Assembly: GCA_030651905.1 (NCBI GenBank)
Contig: JAUSBS010000116.1
Span: forward strand, 1 to 40,486
Source of the DNA: Coriobacteriia bacterium
Lineage (GTDB): Bacteria; Actinomycetota; Coriobacteriia; Anaerosomatales; PALSA-660
Direction: 5' to 3'
DNA length: 40,486 bases
Position numbers and translations under genes: made by a program. This document shows, piece after piece, positions 16,059-23,683 of this stretch (position 1 is its first letter; every line of letters starts with the position of its first letter). The notes below the pieces were generated by a model that saw only the letters and a program-made list of their open reading frames with translations, made no database searches and was not told the origin of the DNA.

Positions 16059-17398
16059 GGCTGCCCGCTCCGATAGCGCGCGCGATCGCGTTCCAGGTCA
16101 CGCCGAGGGCGGCGCTGCTGCTGCTCGCACCGGTCCCGTTCGTCGTGCTGCTGCGCGGCTGGGCCGCTACCGGCGCCGGTGTCGGGTGGCTCCTGGCGTG
16201 CGGCGCCGCACTGGCGTACGACGCCACTCGAGCCGCGCGGCCCGCGGACCTGGAGTGGTCGCGCGAGCTGCCCGTGAAGCTCTCGATCGGTGTCCCGAAC
16301 ACCGTGACGCTCACGGTGCACAATCGCTCCGCACGCACGGCCCGCATCGTGTGCCGGGACACGCCGCCGCCGGGCTTCGAGGGCTCCCGCGTCTTCGGAC
16401 CGCTCACCGTGGGTCCGCGTGGCGAAGACGAGGTCACGCTGCGCTACACGCCGCCCTCGCGCGGCCGATACCTGTTCGGCGGGGTCGGCGTCCGCAGTCT
16501 CGGGCCCTGGGGGCTCGCGGGCTGGCAGGCCGTCGCGCCCATCGAGCAGGAGGCGAAGGTCTACCCCGACATCCAGGCCGTGCGCAGCTACGCGCTGCTC
16601 GCGCGCAAGGGGGCGTTGGCCGAGATGGGCGTCAAGCGGATGCGCTACGCCGGTCAAGGTACCGAGTTCGAGTCCCTTCGCGAGTACGAGGCCGGTGACG
16701 ACTACCGTGACATCGACTGGAAGGCCACGGCGCGCCGTGGACGGCCGATCGTGCGCTCCTTCGAGGCCGAGCGCAGCCAGACGATCGTGCTCGCCATCGA
16801 CGCCGGGCGGCTCATGACCGCGCGCGTGTCGGGACTGAGCAAGCTCGACCGGGCCGTGAACGCCGCGCTCCTGCTCGCATACCTCGGCACGGAACGCGAC
16901 GACCTGGTGGGTCTGCTCGTCTTCGGCCGCGACGTGGTGCGCTATCTTCCGCCGAAGAAGGGTCACCGTCAGTTCCTGGCCATACTCGAGGCGCTCTACT
17001 CCGTGGAGAGCCGTGTGGAGGAGCCCGACTACGGACGCGCCATGCGCTACCTTGCGAGCAAGCTGTCGAAGCGCTCGCTCGTCGTGCTCTTCACGGACCT
17101 CGTGGGTAGTGAGCCTTCGCGCAGGCTTCTCGCCTCACTTACGGGCCTCATGCCGCGTCACCTGCCGCTCCTGGTGACCCAGCGCAACCGCGATGTCGAG
17201 GCGCGCTCGCGCGCCGAGGCCGCCACCGAATCAGACGTGTTCGCGGCGTCGGTGGCCGAGACGCTGCTGGCAGACAAGTCGTCCGCACTGCGGATGCTCG
17301 CGGCGCGCGGCGCCCTCGTGCTCGATGTGCACCCGGAGGAACTCTCCGTGGCGACGGTGAACCGCTATCTCGAGGTCAAGGCGCGCGGGCGGCTGTAG
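16055..17398 (+). CDS. DUF58 domain-containing protein
   Basis: The 447-residue protein has two N-terminal membrane segments (about 20-53) and a beta-rich region with NTVTLTVHNRS. The DUF58 signature near 205-235 (FESLREYEAGDDYRDIDW, then RGRPIVRSFE) follows. The domain after it resembles a von Willebrand A fold (TIVLAIDAGRLM, DDLVGLLVFG, SLVVLFTDLVG). DUF58 proteins are standard partners of MoxR ATPases. It is the last gene of the five-gene operon and converges with the SpoIIM-like gene only 12 bases away. Confidence 0.92.
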   Translation: MRLPAPIARAIAFQVTPRAALLLLAPVPFVVLLRGWAATGAGVGWLLACGAALAYDATRAARPADLEWSRELPVKLSIGVPNTVTLTVHNRSARTARIVCRDTPPPGFEGSRVFGPLTVGPRGEDEVTLRYTPPSRGRYLFGGVGVRSLGPWGLAGWQAVAPIEQEAKVYPDIQAVRSYALLARKGALAEMGVKRMRYAGQGTEFESLREYEAGDDYRDIDWKATARRGRPIVRSFEAERSQTIVLAIDAGRLMTARVSGLSKLDRAVNAALLLAYLGTERDDLVGLLVFGRDVVRYLPPKKGHRQFLAILEALYSVESRVEEPDYGRAMRYLASKLSKRSLVVLFTDLVGSEPSRRLLASLTGLMPRHLPLLVTQRNRDVEARSRAEAATESDVFAASVAETLLADKSSALRMLAARGALVLDVHPEELSVATVNRYLEVKARGRL

Positions 17399-17410
17399 TG
17401 CGCCGGGGGT

Positions 17411-18391
17411 CTAGCGCTGCGCCGGCTCCCGTCCCGCGAGTCCCCAATACGCCGCGAGGCACGCCGCCAGTACGCCGCCGACGGCGAGCTTGAGCAGCGG
17501 GTCGAAGGCGGCCGGCGTGAAGAACCCCTCCACGGCGGCGGCGATCACGAACATCGGGATGGTCCCGAGCATGAGCCGCACCGCCTGCGGGGCCGCGACT
17601 CGAAGCGCGGTCATCCGCGGCGCGTCGCCGGGGAACACGAGCGCACCGGCGAGGCGCAGGCCCGCTCCGCCTGCGATCACGATGGCCGGCAGCTCGAGTG
17701 AGCCGTGCGGCACGATGAGCGCCCAGAAGTCGAGCCCGAGGGCCGCTTGGGTGAAGACGCCCGCGAGCACGCCGATCATCGCGCCGTTGCTCACCATCGA
17801 GTAGACCGTGAGCACGCCGGCCGTCATACCGCCGGCGAAGGCGACCACCGCGACCCATACGTTGTTCACGCCTATGAACGCGGACAGGACCGGCGAGAGT
17901 CGACCGATGGACGCGTTCGCCTGCTTCGTCTGGCGGAAGTTGTCGCTGATGCCCTCCCGCAACTGCTCGGGCAGGAAGATGCGGGCAAGCGGGTAGTCGG
18001 TGTACGAGACGATGTAGCCGAGAAGCCCCGTGCCACACAGCAGCGCAGCGGCCAGAGCGATCGGGCGCCATGAAGCCCGCAGGAGGCGCGGGTAGTCGAC
18101 GGCGATGAAGCGCCAGATGGCCGCCGCTCTGCGAGGCGCCGAACCGTAGAGCTCGCCGTGCGCCTGGCCGACGAGGCGGTTGAGGTAGGTCGCGGAGTCT
18201 CCCCCGGGGAAGTGCGTCTGGGCGTACGCGAGGTCCGCGGCCGCGCTGCGGTAGTCCTCGTGCATCTGCCGCAGGCGGATCGCGCCGAGTCGCGTCACGC
18301 CGGTCGATCGGGACTCGGTGACCGACGCCGCGAGGCGCTCCCAGGCCGGGCGCGAACCCGCGACGAATTCGCGCTCCTCCACCTCCTGCAT
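17411..18391 (-). CDS. SpoIIM/DUF95-family membrane protein
   Basis: The 326-residue protein has a cytosolic N-terminal helical region (about 1-95) and a membrane domain with several segments. The hallmark is PHGSLELPAIVIAGGAGLRL, preceded by NNVWVAVVAFAGGMTAG. SpoIIM acts in peptidoglycan remodelling during engulfment in spore formers, but the family is widespread in non-spore-formers, where its role is unknown. The start is supported by a GGAAGGCGGG ribosome site. Its neighbours (DUF58/MoxR operon and RDD gene) form a frequently conserved actinobacterial set, so a cell-envelope role is inferred rather than sporulation. Confidence 0.88.
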   Translation of the reverse strand: MQEVEEREFVAGSRPAWERLAASVTESRSTGVTRLGAIRLRQMHEDYRSAAADLAYAQTHFPGGDSATYLNRLVGQAHGELYGSAPRRAAAIWRFIAVDYPRLLRASWRPIALAAALLCGTGLLGYIVSYTDYPLARIFLPEQLREGISDNFRQTKQANASIGRLSPVLSAFIGVNNVWVAVVAFAGGMTAGVLTVYSMVSNGAMIGVLAGVFTQAALGLDFWALIVPHGSLELPAIVIAGGAGLRLAGALVFPGDAPRMTALRVAAPQAVRLMLGTIPMFVIAAAVEGFFTPAAFDPLLKLAVGGVLAACLAAYWGLAGREPAQR

Positions 18392-18421
18392 CCCGCCTTC
18401 CCGCGTCCGCTGACGAGCCTC

Positions 18422-18430
18422 ATGCTAGCA
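18422..18430 (-). promoter_or_regulatory. extended -10 element for SpoIIM-family gene
   Basis: On the minus strand TGCTAGCAT lies 31 bases before the start codon, fitting an extended -10 promoter with a short leader. No clear -35 is visible. Confidence 0.4.
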
Positions 18431-18449
18431 CGCGGCCTTCGCCTCCCCC

Positions 18450-18455
18450 TATGAT
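18450..18455 (+). promoter_or_regulatory. -10 element for RDD gene
   Basis: TATGAT is one base from the consensus -10 and lies 62 bases before the GTG of the RDD gene, in the divergent gap. The -35 region is poor. Confidence 0.35.
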
Positions 18456-18517
18456 GCCAGCGGGGGCGCCGCACGGTCTGCGGCCCCGGGTTCCGGCCTA
18501 GAAGACGGAGTGGAAGC

Positions 18518-19231
18518 GTGCCCGAACGTTCCGCAGCGACCGAGCTCTTCTCGGTGGAGACGCCCGAGTCGGTGACGTTCGCCTACGAGCTCGCCGGGCT
18601 CGGCTCGCGAGGGGTGGCGTTCGCACTCGACATGCTCCTGATCGGGCTCGTGTGGCTCGGCGAGGCGGCGCTCGGTGGCCTCGTCTGGGTCGTCATCAGT
18701 GCCGTCGCACCCGCCGCCGCGCCCGACGCGGCGTTCTGGATCCTCGGCATCACGACCGTCGTGGCGTTCGTGACACTGTGGGCGTACTTCGTGGTGTGCG
18801 AGGTCGCGCGGGGTGGTCGTACGTGGGGCAAGTCGCGCATGGGCCTGCGGGTCGTGCGCGACGACGGCAGCCGCGTGGGCGTGCTCGACTCGGTGATCCG
18901 CAACCTGTTGCGCGTGGCGGACATGCTGCCCGGCAACTACGCGGTGGGGATGCTGTGCATCCTGCTCAACGCCAAGCACAAGCGCCTCGGCGACATGGCC
19001 GCGGGCACCGTGGTCGTACGCGACGGCCACGAGCTCTCCCTCACGTTCGACGGCGGCGGCGACGCCAAGAACGTCACGCTGGCGAGGGACTTCCTGAAAC
19101 GGCGCGCCGGCCTCACGCCCGCCGCCCGGATGCAGGTGGGCGCGGCGATCCTGCGCGCGTTCGGCGAGGAGCCCGACCCTGCTTGGGACGAGCCTGCGAT
19201 CGCGGCGCGGCTCGCGGATCTGAGCGGTTGA
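18518..19231 (+). CDS. RDD-family membrane protein
   Basis: The 237-residue protein carries an RDD domain (about 22-165). Its N-terminal TPESVTFAYELAGLGSRGVA precedes FALDMLLIGLVW, containing the conserved Arg and Asp. Two or three membrane segments follow, with GRTWGKSRMGLRVVRDDG and the HKRLGDMAAGTVVV end motif. RDD proteins are thought to be transport-related or envelope proteins; some have been linked to sodium or compatible-solute flux. The C-terminal 70 residues are soluble and unassigned. GTG at 18518 follows ACGGAG. It is divergent from the SpoIIM-like gene, with which it commonly co-occurs. Confidence 0.87.
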   Translation: MPERSAATELFSVETPESVTFAYELAGLGSRGVAFALDMLLIGLVWLGEAALGGLVWVVISAVAPAAAPDAAFWILGITTVVAFVTLWAYFVVCEVARGGRTWGKSRMGLRVVRDDGSRVGVLDSVIRNLLRVADMLPGNYAVGMLCILLNAKHKRLGDMAAGTVVVRDGHELSLTFDGGGDAKNVTLARDFLKRRAGLTPAARMQVGAAILRAFGEEPDPAWDEPAIAARLADLSG

Positions 19232-19257
19232 CGCTCGGGCCTCGTGTCGCCTACTGT
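19228..19257 (+). promoter_or_regulatory. bioY promoter
   Basis: TTGACG (19228-19233), an 18-base spacer and TACTGT (19252-19257) form a good sigma-70-type promoter. The -10 overlaps the left arm of the BirA operator, and the -35 overlaps the stop codon of the RDD gene. Confidence 0.6.
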
Positions 19258-19284
19258 AAACCACCGCACGCCAACGGTTTACAG
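19254..19284. promoter_or_regulatory. BirA operator
   Basis: CTGTAAACC (19254-19262) and GGTTTACAG (19276-19284) form a perfect inverted repeat of 9-base arms around 13 bases. This closely matches the known bacterial BirA signal TTGTAAACC-N14/16-GGTTTACAA. It overlaps the bioY -10 and ends 29 bases before the bioY ATG, so biotin-loaded BirA (encoded at 11021-12010) would block transcription. Confidence 0.88.
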
Positions 19285-19313
19285 CCTGTGATCGACCCTG
19301 GAGTGTCCCCCTC

Positions 19314-19886
19314 ATGTCAGATGCCCGCGCGGCCGTACGCCCCGCTCCGCGGATCGCCGCGCGGACCATCACGACCGCCGCGCTGCTCGCCGCCCTGCTC
19401 GCGGCCTCGTCACTGTTCGCGCTGCGGCTCGGCCCCGTGCCGCTCACACTGCAGGTCCTCGTCGTCGTGCTGGCGGCGCTACTGCTGACCCCGGCGCAGG
19501 CCGCACTGGCGGTGGGCGTCTACCTTATCGAGGGTGCGATCGGCCTGCCGGTCTTCGCGGGGATGCTCGGCGGGCTCGGAGTGCTCGCCGGTCCCACCGG
19601 CGGCTACCTGTGGGGCTTTCTCGCCGGCGCTGGCGCGGGTGCTGCGCTGCGCACGCGGCTCGAGTGCGCGGGAGCGGACCAGCGGGTCGCGGACGTCGCT
19701 GCAGCCGCATCCGTCATCGTGTGCGTGTATGTGCTCGGGGCTGTCCAGTTGGGCCTGGTCGCGCACCTGGACGTATCGGGAGCCCTCGCCGCGGGGGTGG
19801 TCCCCTTCGTGGGACCGGACCTGCTCAAGGCCGCCGCCGCCGTCGCGCTCGCGAGCGCGCTGCGCAGGACGCTCGCGCGGGTCTGA
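19314..19886 (+). CDS. bioY: biotin transporter BioY
   Basis: BioY is the substrate-binding S component of an ECF-type biotin importer. The 190-residue membrane protein has about six segments. It shows the family stretch LGPVPLTLQVLVVVLAALLL, followed by LIEGAIGLPVFAG and LAGPTGGYLWGFLAGA. The ATG at 19314 starts shortly after the BirA operator, which explains its control by biotin. No ECF ATPase or T component is encoded nearby, so it may share an energising module encoded elsewhere or work alone. No biotin synthesis genes are seen in the window. Confidence 0.95.
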   Translation: MSDARAAVRPAPRIAARTITTAALLAALLAASSLFALRLGPVPLTLQVLVVVLAALLLTPAQAALAVGVYLIEGAIGLPVFAGMLGGLGVLAGPTGGYLWGFLAGAGAGAALRTRLECAGADQRVADVAAAASVIVCVYVLGAVQLGLVAHLDVSGALAAGVVPFVGPDLLKAAAAVALASALRRTLARV

Positions 19887-19904
19887 GACGCTAGCGTCCG
19901 CCCG
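19875..19904. terminator. possible bidirectional terminator between bioY and the sensor kinase
   Basis: The perfect palindrome GACGCTAGCGTC (19887-19898) lies exactly between and partly over the converging ends of bioY and the minus-strand kinase gene. It is flanked by GCGGG and CCCGC that could extend the stem. There is no T run. Confidence 0.35.
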
Positions 19905-21348
19905 CCTCGTCCTTGAGCGCCGGCAGCCGTACGGTCAGCACCGCACCGCCAGACACGCGGTTCGCCGCCTCGATCGTGCCGCCGTGTCCCGTGACGATCG
20001 CTCGCACGATGGCCAACCCGAGCCCTGCGCCGCCGGACGTGCGCGCACGAGACAGCTCCGAGCGGTAGAAGCGGTCGAACAGTCGAGGCAGGTCGCCTTC
20101 CGGGATGCCGGCCCCGGTGTCCGCGATCTCGATGACAGCGTGATCGTCGTCGCGCGACAGCGTCACGGTGACCAGCCCGCCCTTCGGAGTGAAGCGGGTC
20201 GCGTTGTCGACGAGGTTCGCCACGACTTGCTGGATCCGGTCGCGATCGCCGAGTACGGCCGGCGCCTCGCCGTGGACCTCGACCGTGACACCACGCTCGC
20301 TCGCGACGGGCTCGAGCGCCTCCACCGCGATGGCCGCGACCTGCCGCAGGTCCACGCGGCTCAGCGGCAGTTCGCCCGTGGCACCCTCGATGCGCTGAAG
20401 CGTGAGCAGGTCGCTCGCGAGTCGCGCGAGCCGGTCGGATTCGCTCACGATCGTGGAGAGGAACCGCGCGCGGTCATCGATTGAGACGTCGTCGGCCATC
20501 AAGGTCTCGGCCGCGCCGCGGATCGCGGTGAGTGGCGTGCGCAGCTCATGGCTCACGTCGGAGACGAAGCGCGACTTGCGCCGTTCCTCCTCGTGCAGTT
20601 CGATCGAGGAGTTCTCGATGTCGTCGGCCAACCGGTTGAACGCCTCGGCGAGTGCGCGGACCTCACGAGGGCCCTCGGGCGTCACGCGGACGGAGTGGTC
20701 GGCGGCCAGCGCCGACGCCCCGACCTCGAGCTCCCGCAGCGGACGGGTGAGCCAGCGGCCCAGCATCTCGGCGAGCACGAACGTGGCGAGAGCGAAGACG
20801 AGCACGGCCAGTCCGAGCTGCCGGCGGTAGTCGGAGAGCAAGGTCAGGATCGAGAACGTGGTGGACGAGGCGTACGTGGCGCCGACGATGGTGCCTCCGG
20901 TGCGGATCGGCGCGGCGACGTAGAGCGCCACGCGGCCAAGCTCCGTCCGGCGAGTGTCCGCTCCGTACGCACCGGTGAGCGCCTTGGCGATCTCGGGGCG
21001 GGCCGCATACGACGAGCCGAGAGAGTCGGCCCCGCCCGAGTCCGCGAGCACGACGCCCTTGGCATCGAGCACCCGCAGGCGGCTCGATGTCTCGGACGAC
21101 ACGTCAGCCAGGGCGGATGAGATCTCCTTCGCCGGTATGACGATCTCGCCGCCCGCCGAGCTCGACTTCTCGTACATCGCGCCGAGGAGCGCCGCGGACA
21201 CGCGCGCTTCGGTGTAGAGACGGGTCTCGAGGTTGCGCAGGCCGTACGCCTCGATCTGCGTGAGGAAGTAGTACGACAGTCCCGCCGCCGACAGGACCGC
21301 CACCATGAGGAAGGCGGCCAACAGGCGCGTGCGGATGGAGCCGCGCAT
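19891..21348 (-). CDS. PhoR-like sensor histidine kinase
   Basis: The 485-residue membrane sensor kinase has a first membrane segment at about 8-30, an extracytoplasmic sensor region (about 31-175) and a second segment at about 178-197. A HAMP linker (about 193-250), a HisKA domain with His267 in FVSDVSHELRTPL, and a HATPase domain follow. The HATPase has VANLVDNATRFTPKGG, ADTGAGIPEGD and GGAGLGLAIVRAI. This layout matches PhoR/WalK-type kinases. It follows its response regulator with a 7-base gap and is co-transcribed with it. The stimulus is unknown; phosphate control is suggested only by family resemblance. Confidence 0.93.
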   Translation of the reverse strand: MRGSIRTRLLAAFLMVAVLSAAGLSYYFLTQIEAYGLRNLETRLYTEARVSAALLGAMYEKSSSAGGEIVIPAKEISSALADVSSETSSRLRVLDAKGVVLADSGGADSLGSSYAARPEIAKALTGAYGADTRRTELGRVALYVAAPIRTGGTIVGATYASSTTFSILTLLSDYRRQLGLAVLVFALATFVLAEMLGRWLTRPLRELEVGASALAADHSVRVTPEGPREVRALAEAFNRLADDIENSSIELHEEERRKSRFVSDVSHELRTPLTAIRGAAETLMADDVSIDDRARFLSTIVSESDRLARLASDLLTLQRIEGATGELPLSRVDLRQVAAIAVEALEPVASERGVTVEVHGEAPAVLGDRDRIQQVVANLVDNATRFTPKGGLVTVTLSRDDDHAVIEIADTGAGIPEGDLPRLFDRFYRSELSRARTSGGAGLGLAIVRAIVTGHGGTIEAANRVSGGAVLTVRLPALKDEAGGR

Positions 21349-21355
21349 GTTCGCG

Positions 21356-22063
21356 CTATCCGTTCAGGCGATAGCCGTAGCCGCGCACCGTCTCGACCAC
21401 GTCCGGGTCGACGTCGGCGGCCGCGAGCTTGTCGCGGAGACGCTTGATGTGGGTGTCGACCGTCTTGGTCTCCACGACGATCTCCCAACCCCATGCCTGG
21501 CGAAGGAGCTGGTCGCGGGAGAGGACCTTGCCGCGGTGGCGCATCAGGCAGGCGAGGAGCTCGAACTCGCGCGGCGTGAGATCGATGGACGTACCTTCGT
21601 GAACGACTTCGTGCGAGCTCTCGTCGAGCGATATGCCCGCCGCCTCGAAGCGCTCTCCTTGTGCACCCGTCGCCGTGCCGGGCTTGGATCCGATGGCGGA
21701 GCGGCGCAGCAGTGCTTTGACGCGCGCCTGCAGCTCGCGGATGCCGAACGGCTTAGCGAGGTAGTCGTCACCGCCGAGTTCGAATCCGACGACCTTGTCG
21801 AGTTCGGTGTCGCGTGCCGACAGGAACAGCACGGGAAGATCGGACTTCGCCCGCAGGCGGCGACAGACCTCGAAGCCGTCGGTGCCGGGCAGCATGATGT
21901 CGAGGATGACGAGATCGAAGTGCGAGGCGTCCGCGAGCGCGAGCGCCGAGTCGCCGTCCCTGGCCGTCACGACGTCGTAGCCCTCCTTGCGCAGGTTGTA
22001 CGACACGAACTCCAAGATGGCGTCCTCGTCGTCGACGACGAGCAGGCGCGAAGTGGTCGGCAC
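21356..22063 (-). CDS. OmpR/PhoB-family response regulator
   Basis: The 235-residue regulator has a receiver domain (about 5-120) with Asp11/Asp12, phospho-acceptor Asp55 (LVILDIMLPGTDG), and the conserved Ser (FLSARD) and Lys (DDYLAKPF). The OmpR-type winged helix (about 140-235) includes IDLTPREFELLACLMRHRG and VDTHIKRLRDKL. The GTG at 22063 is chosen because GGGGGAGA lies just before it and it places the first beta strand normally. The longer frame from 22135 would add an Arg-rich leader not found in the family. It forms a pair with the downstream kinase. Confidence 0.95.
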   Translation of the reverse strand: MPTTSRLLVVDDEDAILEFVSYNLRKEGYDVVTARDGDSALALADASHFDLVILDIMLPGTDGFEVCRRLRAKSDLPVLFLSARDTELDKVVGFELGGDDYLAKPFGIRELQARVKALLRRSAIGSKPGTATGAQGERFEAAGISLDESSHEVVHEGTSIDLTPREFELLACLMRHRGKVLSRDQLLRQAWGWEIVVETKTVDTHIKRLRDKLAAADVDPDVVETVRGYGYRLNG

Positions 22064-22099
22064 GGGTCTCCCCCTTGCTCGGCTGCGGTACCGAGGCCG

Positions 22100-22108
22100 A
22101 TGATAGCA
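22100..22108 (-). promoter_or_regulatory. extended -10 element for the response regulator/kinase pair
   Basis: On the minus strand TGCTATCAT ends 36 bases before the GTG start. This is a TG-extended -10 of the same form as several other promoters here. The -35 is weak. Confidence 0.45.
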
Positions 22109-22207
22109 CCGGGCACGCGCCCTCCAGGCCACCATGGTGCGACGCTACGGTGTCGGCCCGATGACGGACCCCGACAGGTCCCGCACAGCTCCGAAGGAGT
22201 CCTCGAC

Positions 22208-22972
22208 ATGATCTTGGCCATCGACGTGGGCAACACGCAGACCGTGCTCGGGCTGTTCGAGGGCGAGACCCTCGGCGGCCACTGGCGCATCGCCACCGAC
22301 GAGGCGCTGACCTCGGACGAACTGCGGATCAAGATCGGCGGACTGCTCGCGACCGAGAACCTCGCGTGGGGCGACGTCACCCGGGTCGTGGTGTCGTCGG
22401 TCGTTCCGAGACTGACCGAGGCGTACGACGAGGTGGCGGTGCGGGCCACCGGGATCGCACCCATGACGGTGGGACCGGGGCTCAAGACAGGCATGGCCAT
22501 CCGCTACGACAACCCGCACGAGGTCGGCGCGGACCGGATCGTGAACTCGGTCGCCGCCATCGACGCGTACGGCGTGCCGCTCATCGTGGTCGACTTCGGG
22601 ACCGCCACCACGCTCGACGTGGTCGACGCCGAGGGCGCGTACCTCGGCGGCGCCATCGCACCGGGCGTCGAGACCTCGGCCGAAGCACTCTTCTCCAAGG
22701 CGGCCCGCCTCTCGAAAGTCGACCTCGAGGATCCCGGCACGGTCATCGGCCGCAACACGCGCCATAGTGTCCAGGCGGGGCTGCTGCTGGGCGAGGCCGC
22801 GATGGTCGACGGGCTCGTCCGCCGGATATGGACGGAGCTCGGTGCCGAGACGCGGGTGGTGGCCACGGGCGGCCTGGCAGAGCGCATGGCGCCGTTGTGC
22901 GACACCATCACCGACGTCGACGTCGACCTCACGCTCAAGGGCCTGATGCTCGTCTACCGCCGCAACGCCTAG
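22208..22972 (+). CDS. coaX: type III pantothenate kinase
   Basis: CoaX phosphorylates pantothenate in the first step of CoA synthesis, using the product of the PanBC pathway encoded at 4941-6739. From the ATG at 22208 the protein has 254 residues. Signatures are the phosphate-binding AIDVGNTQTVLGLFEG, the NPHEVGADRIVNSVAA segment, and VVDFGTATTLDVVD, all typical of the type III family. GAAGGAG stands 8 bases before the start. The open frame runs much further upstream, but only across the opposite-strand regulator gene. Confidence 0.96.
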   Translation: MILAIDVGNTQTVLGLFEGETLGGHWRIATDEALTSDELRIKIGGLLATENLAWGDVTRVVVSSVVPRLTEAYDEVAVRATGIAPMTVGPGLKTGMAIRYDNPHEVGADRIVNSVAAIDAYGVPLIVVDFGTATTLDVVDAEGAYLGGAIAPGVETSAEALFSKAARLSKVDLEDPGTVIGRNTRHSVQAGLLLGEAAMVDGLVRRIWTELGAETRVVATGGLAERMAPLCDTITDVDVDLTLKGLMLVYRRNA

Positions 22973-22987
22973 GGGCGCCCCGGCCGC

Positions 22988-23015
22988 TCGACTGCCCGTC
23001 GCCTTGGCCTATACT
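22988..23015 (+). promoter_or_regulatory. promoter of the HTH regulator gene
   Basis: TCGACT (22988-22993), a 16-base spacer and TATACT (23010-23015) make a plausible promoter. Transcription would begin near 23022, inside the palindromic region that follows. Confidence 0.5.
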
Positions 23016-23018
23016 GCG

Positions 23019-23039
23019 TGTGCACAGGTGTGTACACAC
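23019..23039. promoter_or_regulatory. operator-like double palindrome
   Basis: TGTGCACA (23019-23026) and the perfect 12-bp palindrome GTGTGTACACAC (23028-23039) lie next to each other immediately after the -10 element and just before the HTH gene. Their position suits a repressor site, possibly autoregulatory. Confidence 0.5.
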
Positions 23040-23062
23040 GGCGACGAAGGGCGAGGCGACCC

Positions 23063-23683
23063 ATGCGCTTCTTCCGCATAGGCGACAAGATCGTCTCCCG
23101 CGAGAAGCTCGTCGAGCAGATCACCGGCATCCTGCGCGACCGTGAGCGCGGCGCGACGCAGGCCGACACCGCGAAGTCCCACGGCGTCGAGCGCTCCTTC
23201 GTCTCGTGGCTCGAGACGCTCGGCGAGGTGCGCCGCGGCCGCCGGGTAGGGCTCATCGCGTTCCCGGTGGCCAACGGCGACGAGGTGCGCGCGCTCGCGG
23301 AGGCGCACGGCGTCGAGTTCCTCCTCGTGATGTCGCAGTCCGAGCGCGAGTCGCTCGAAGGCTCGCCCGGCGACCAGGTCTTCAACCGCGTGCTGGACAC
23401 GCTCGCCACGCTCAAGGACTTCGACGTGCTCGTACTCCTCGCCTCGGACTGGCGTGTGGGCACCATCGAGAAGATCCTCGGCCGCGAGGTGGTGGCCCTC
23501 ACGCTCGGCCCCTCACCGCTGAGGCACGACGTCGTCGTCGACCTCGCGCAGCTCGACGACATCCTCGACGGAGTCACCGCTCCGGACATCGACACTGCCA
23601 CGACGAAGGCGCGCTCCTCGGCCCGGGCGAAAGCCGGCGAGCTGCTGCGCACAACCGGGAGGTGGACGCGATCAAAGAAGTAG
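23063..23683 (+). CDS. HTH-domain protein, likely transcriptional regulator
   Basis: The 206-residue protein has a helix-turn-helix near residues 30-52 (GATQADTAKSHGVERSFVSW). An alpha/beta region follows, with RRVGLIAFPVANGDEVRALA and GVEFLLVMSQ. It ends in a Thr/Ala/Arg/Lys-rich tail. I recognise no named family for the C-terminal part; it may bind a ligand. The ATG at 23063 is preferred; an ATG at 23018 would place the palindrome inside the gene. It overlaps or abuts the next gene and so likely forms a two-gene operon. The palindrome in front suggests it controls its own promoter. Confidence 0.7.
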   Translation: MRFFRIGDKIVSREKLVEQITGILRDRERGATQADTAKSHGVERSFVSWLETLGEVRRGRRVGLIAFPVANGDEVRALAEAHGVEFLLVMSQSERESLEGSPGDQVFNRVLDTLATLKDFDVLVLLASDWRVGTIEKILGREVVALTLGPSPLRHDVVVDLAQLDDILDGVTAPDIDTATTKARSSARAKAGELLRTTGRWTRSKK

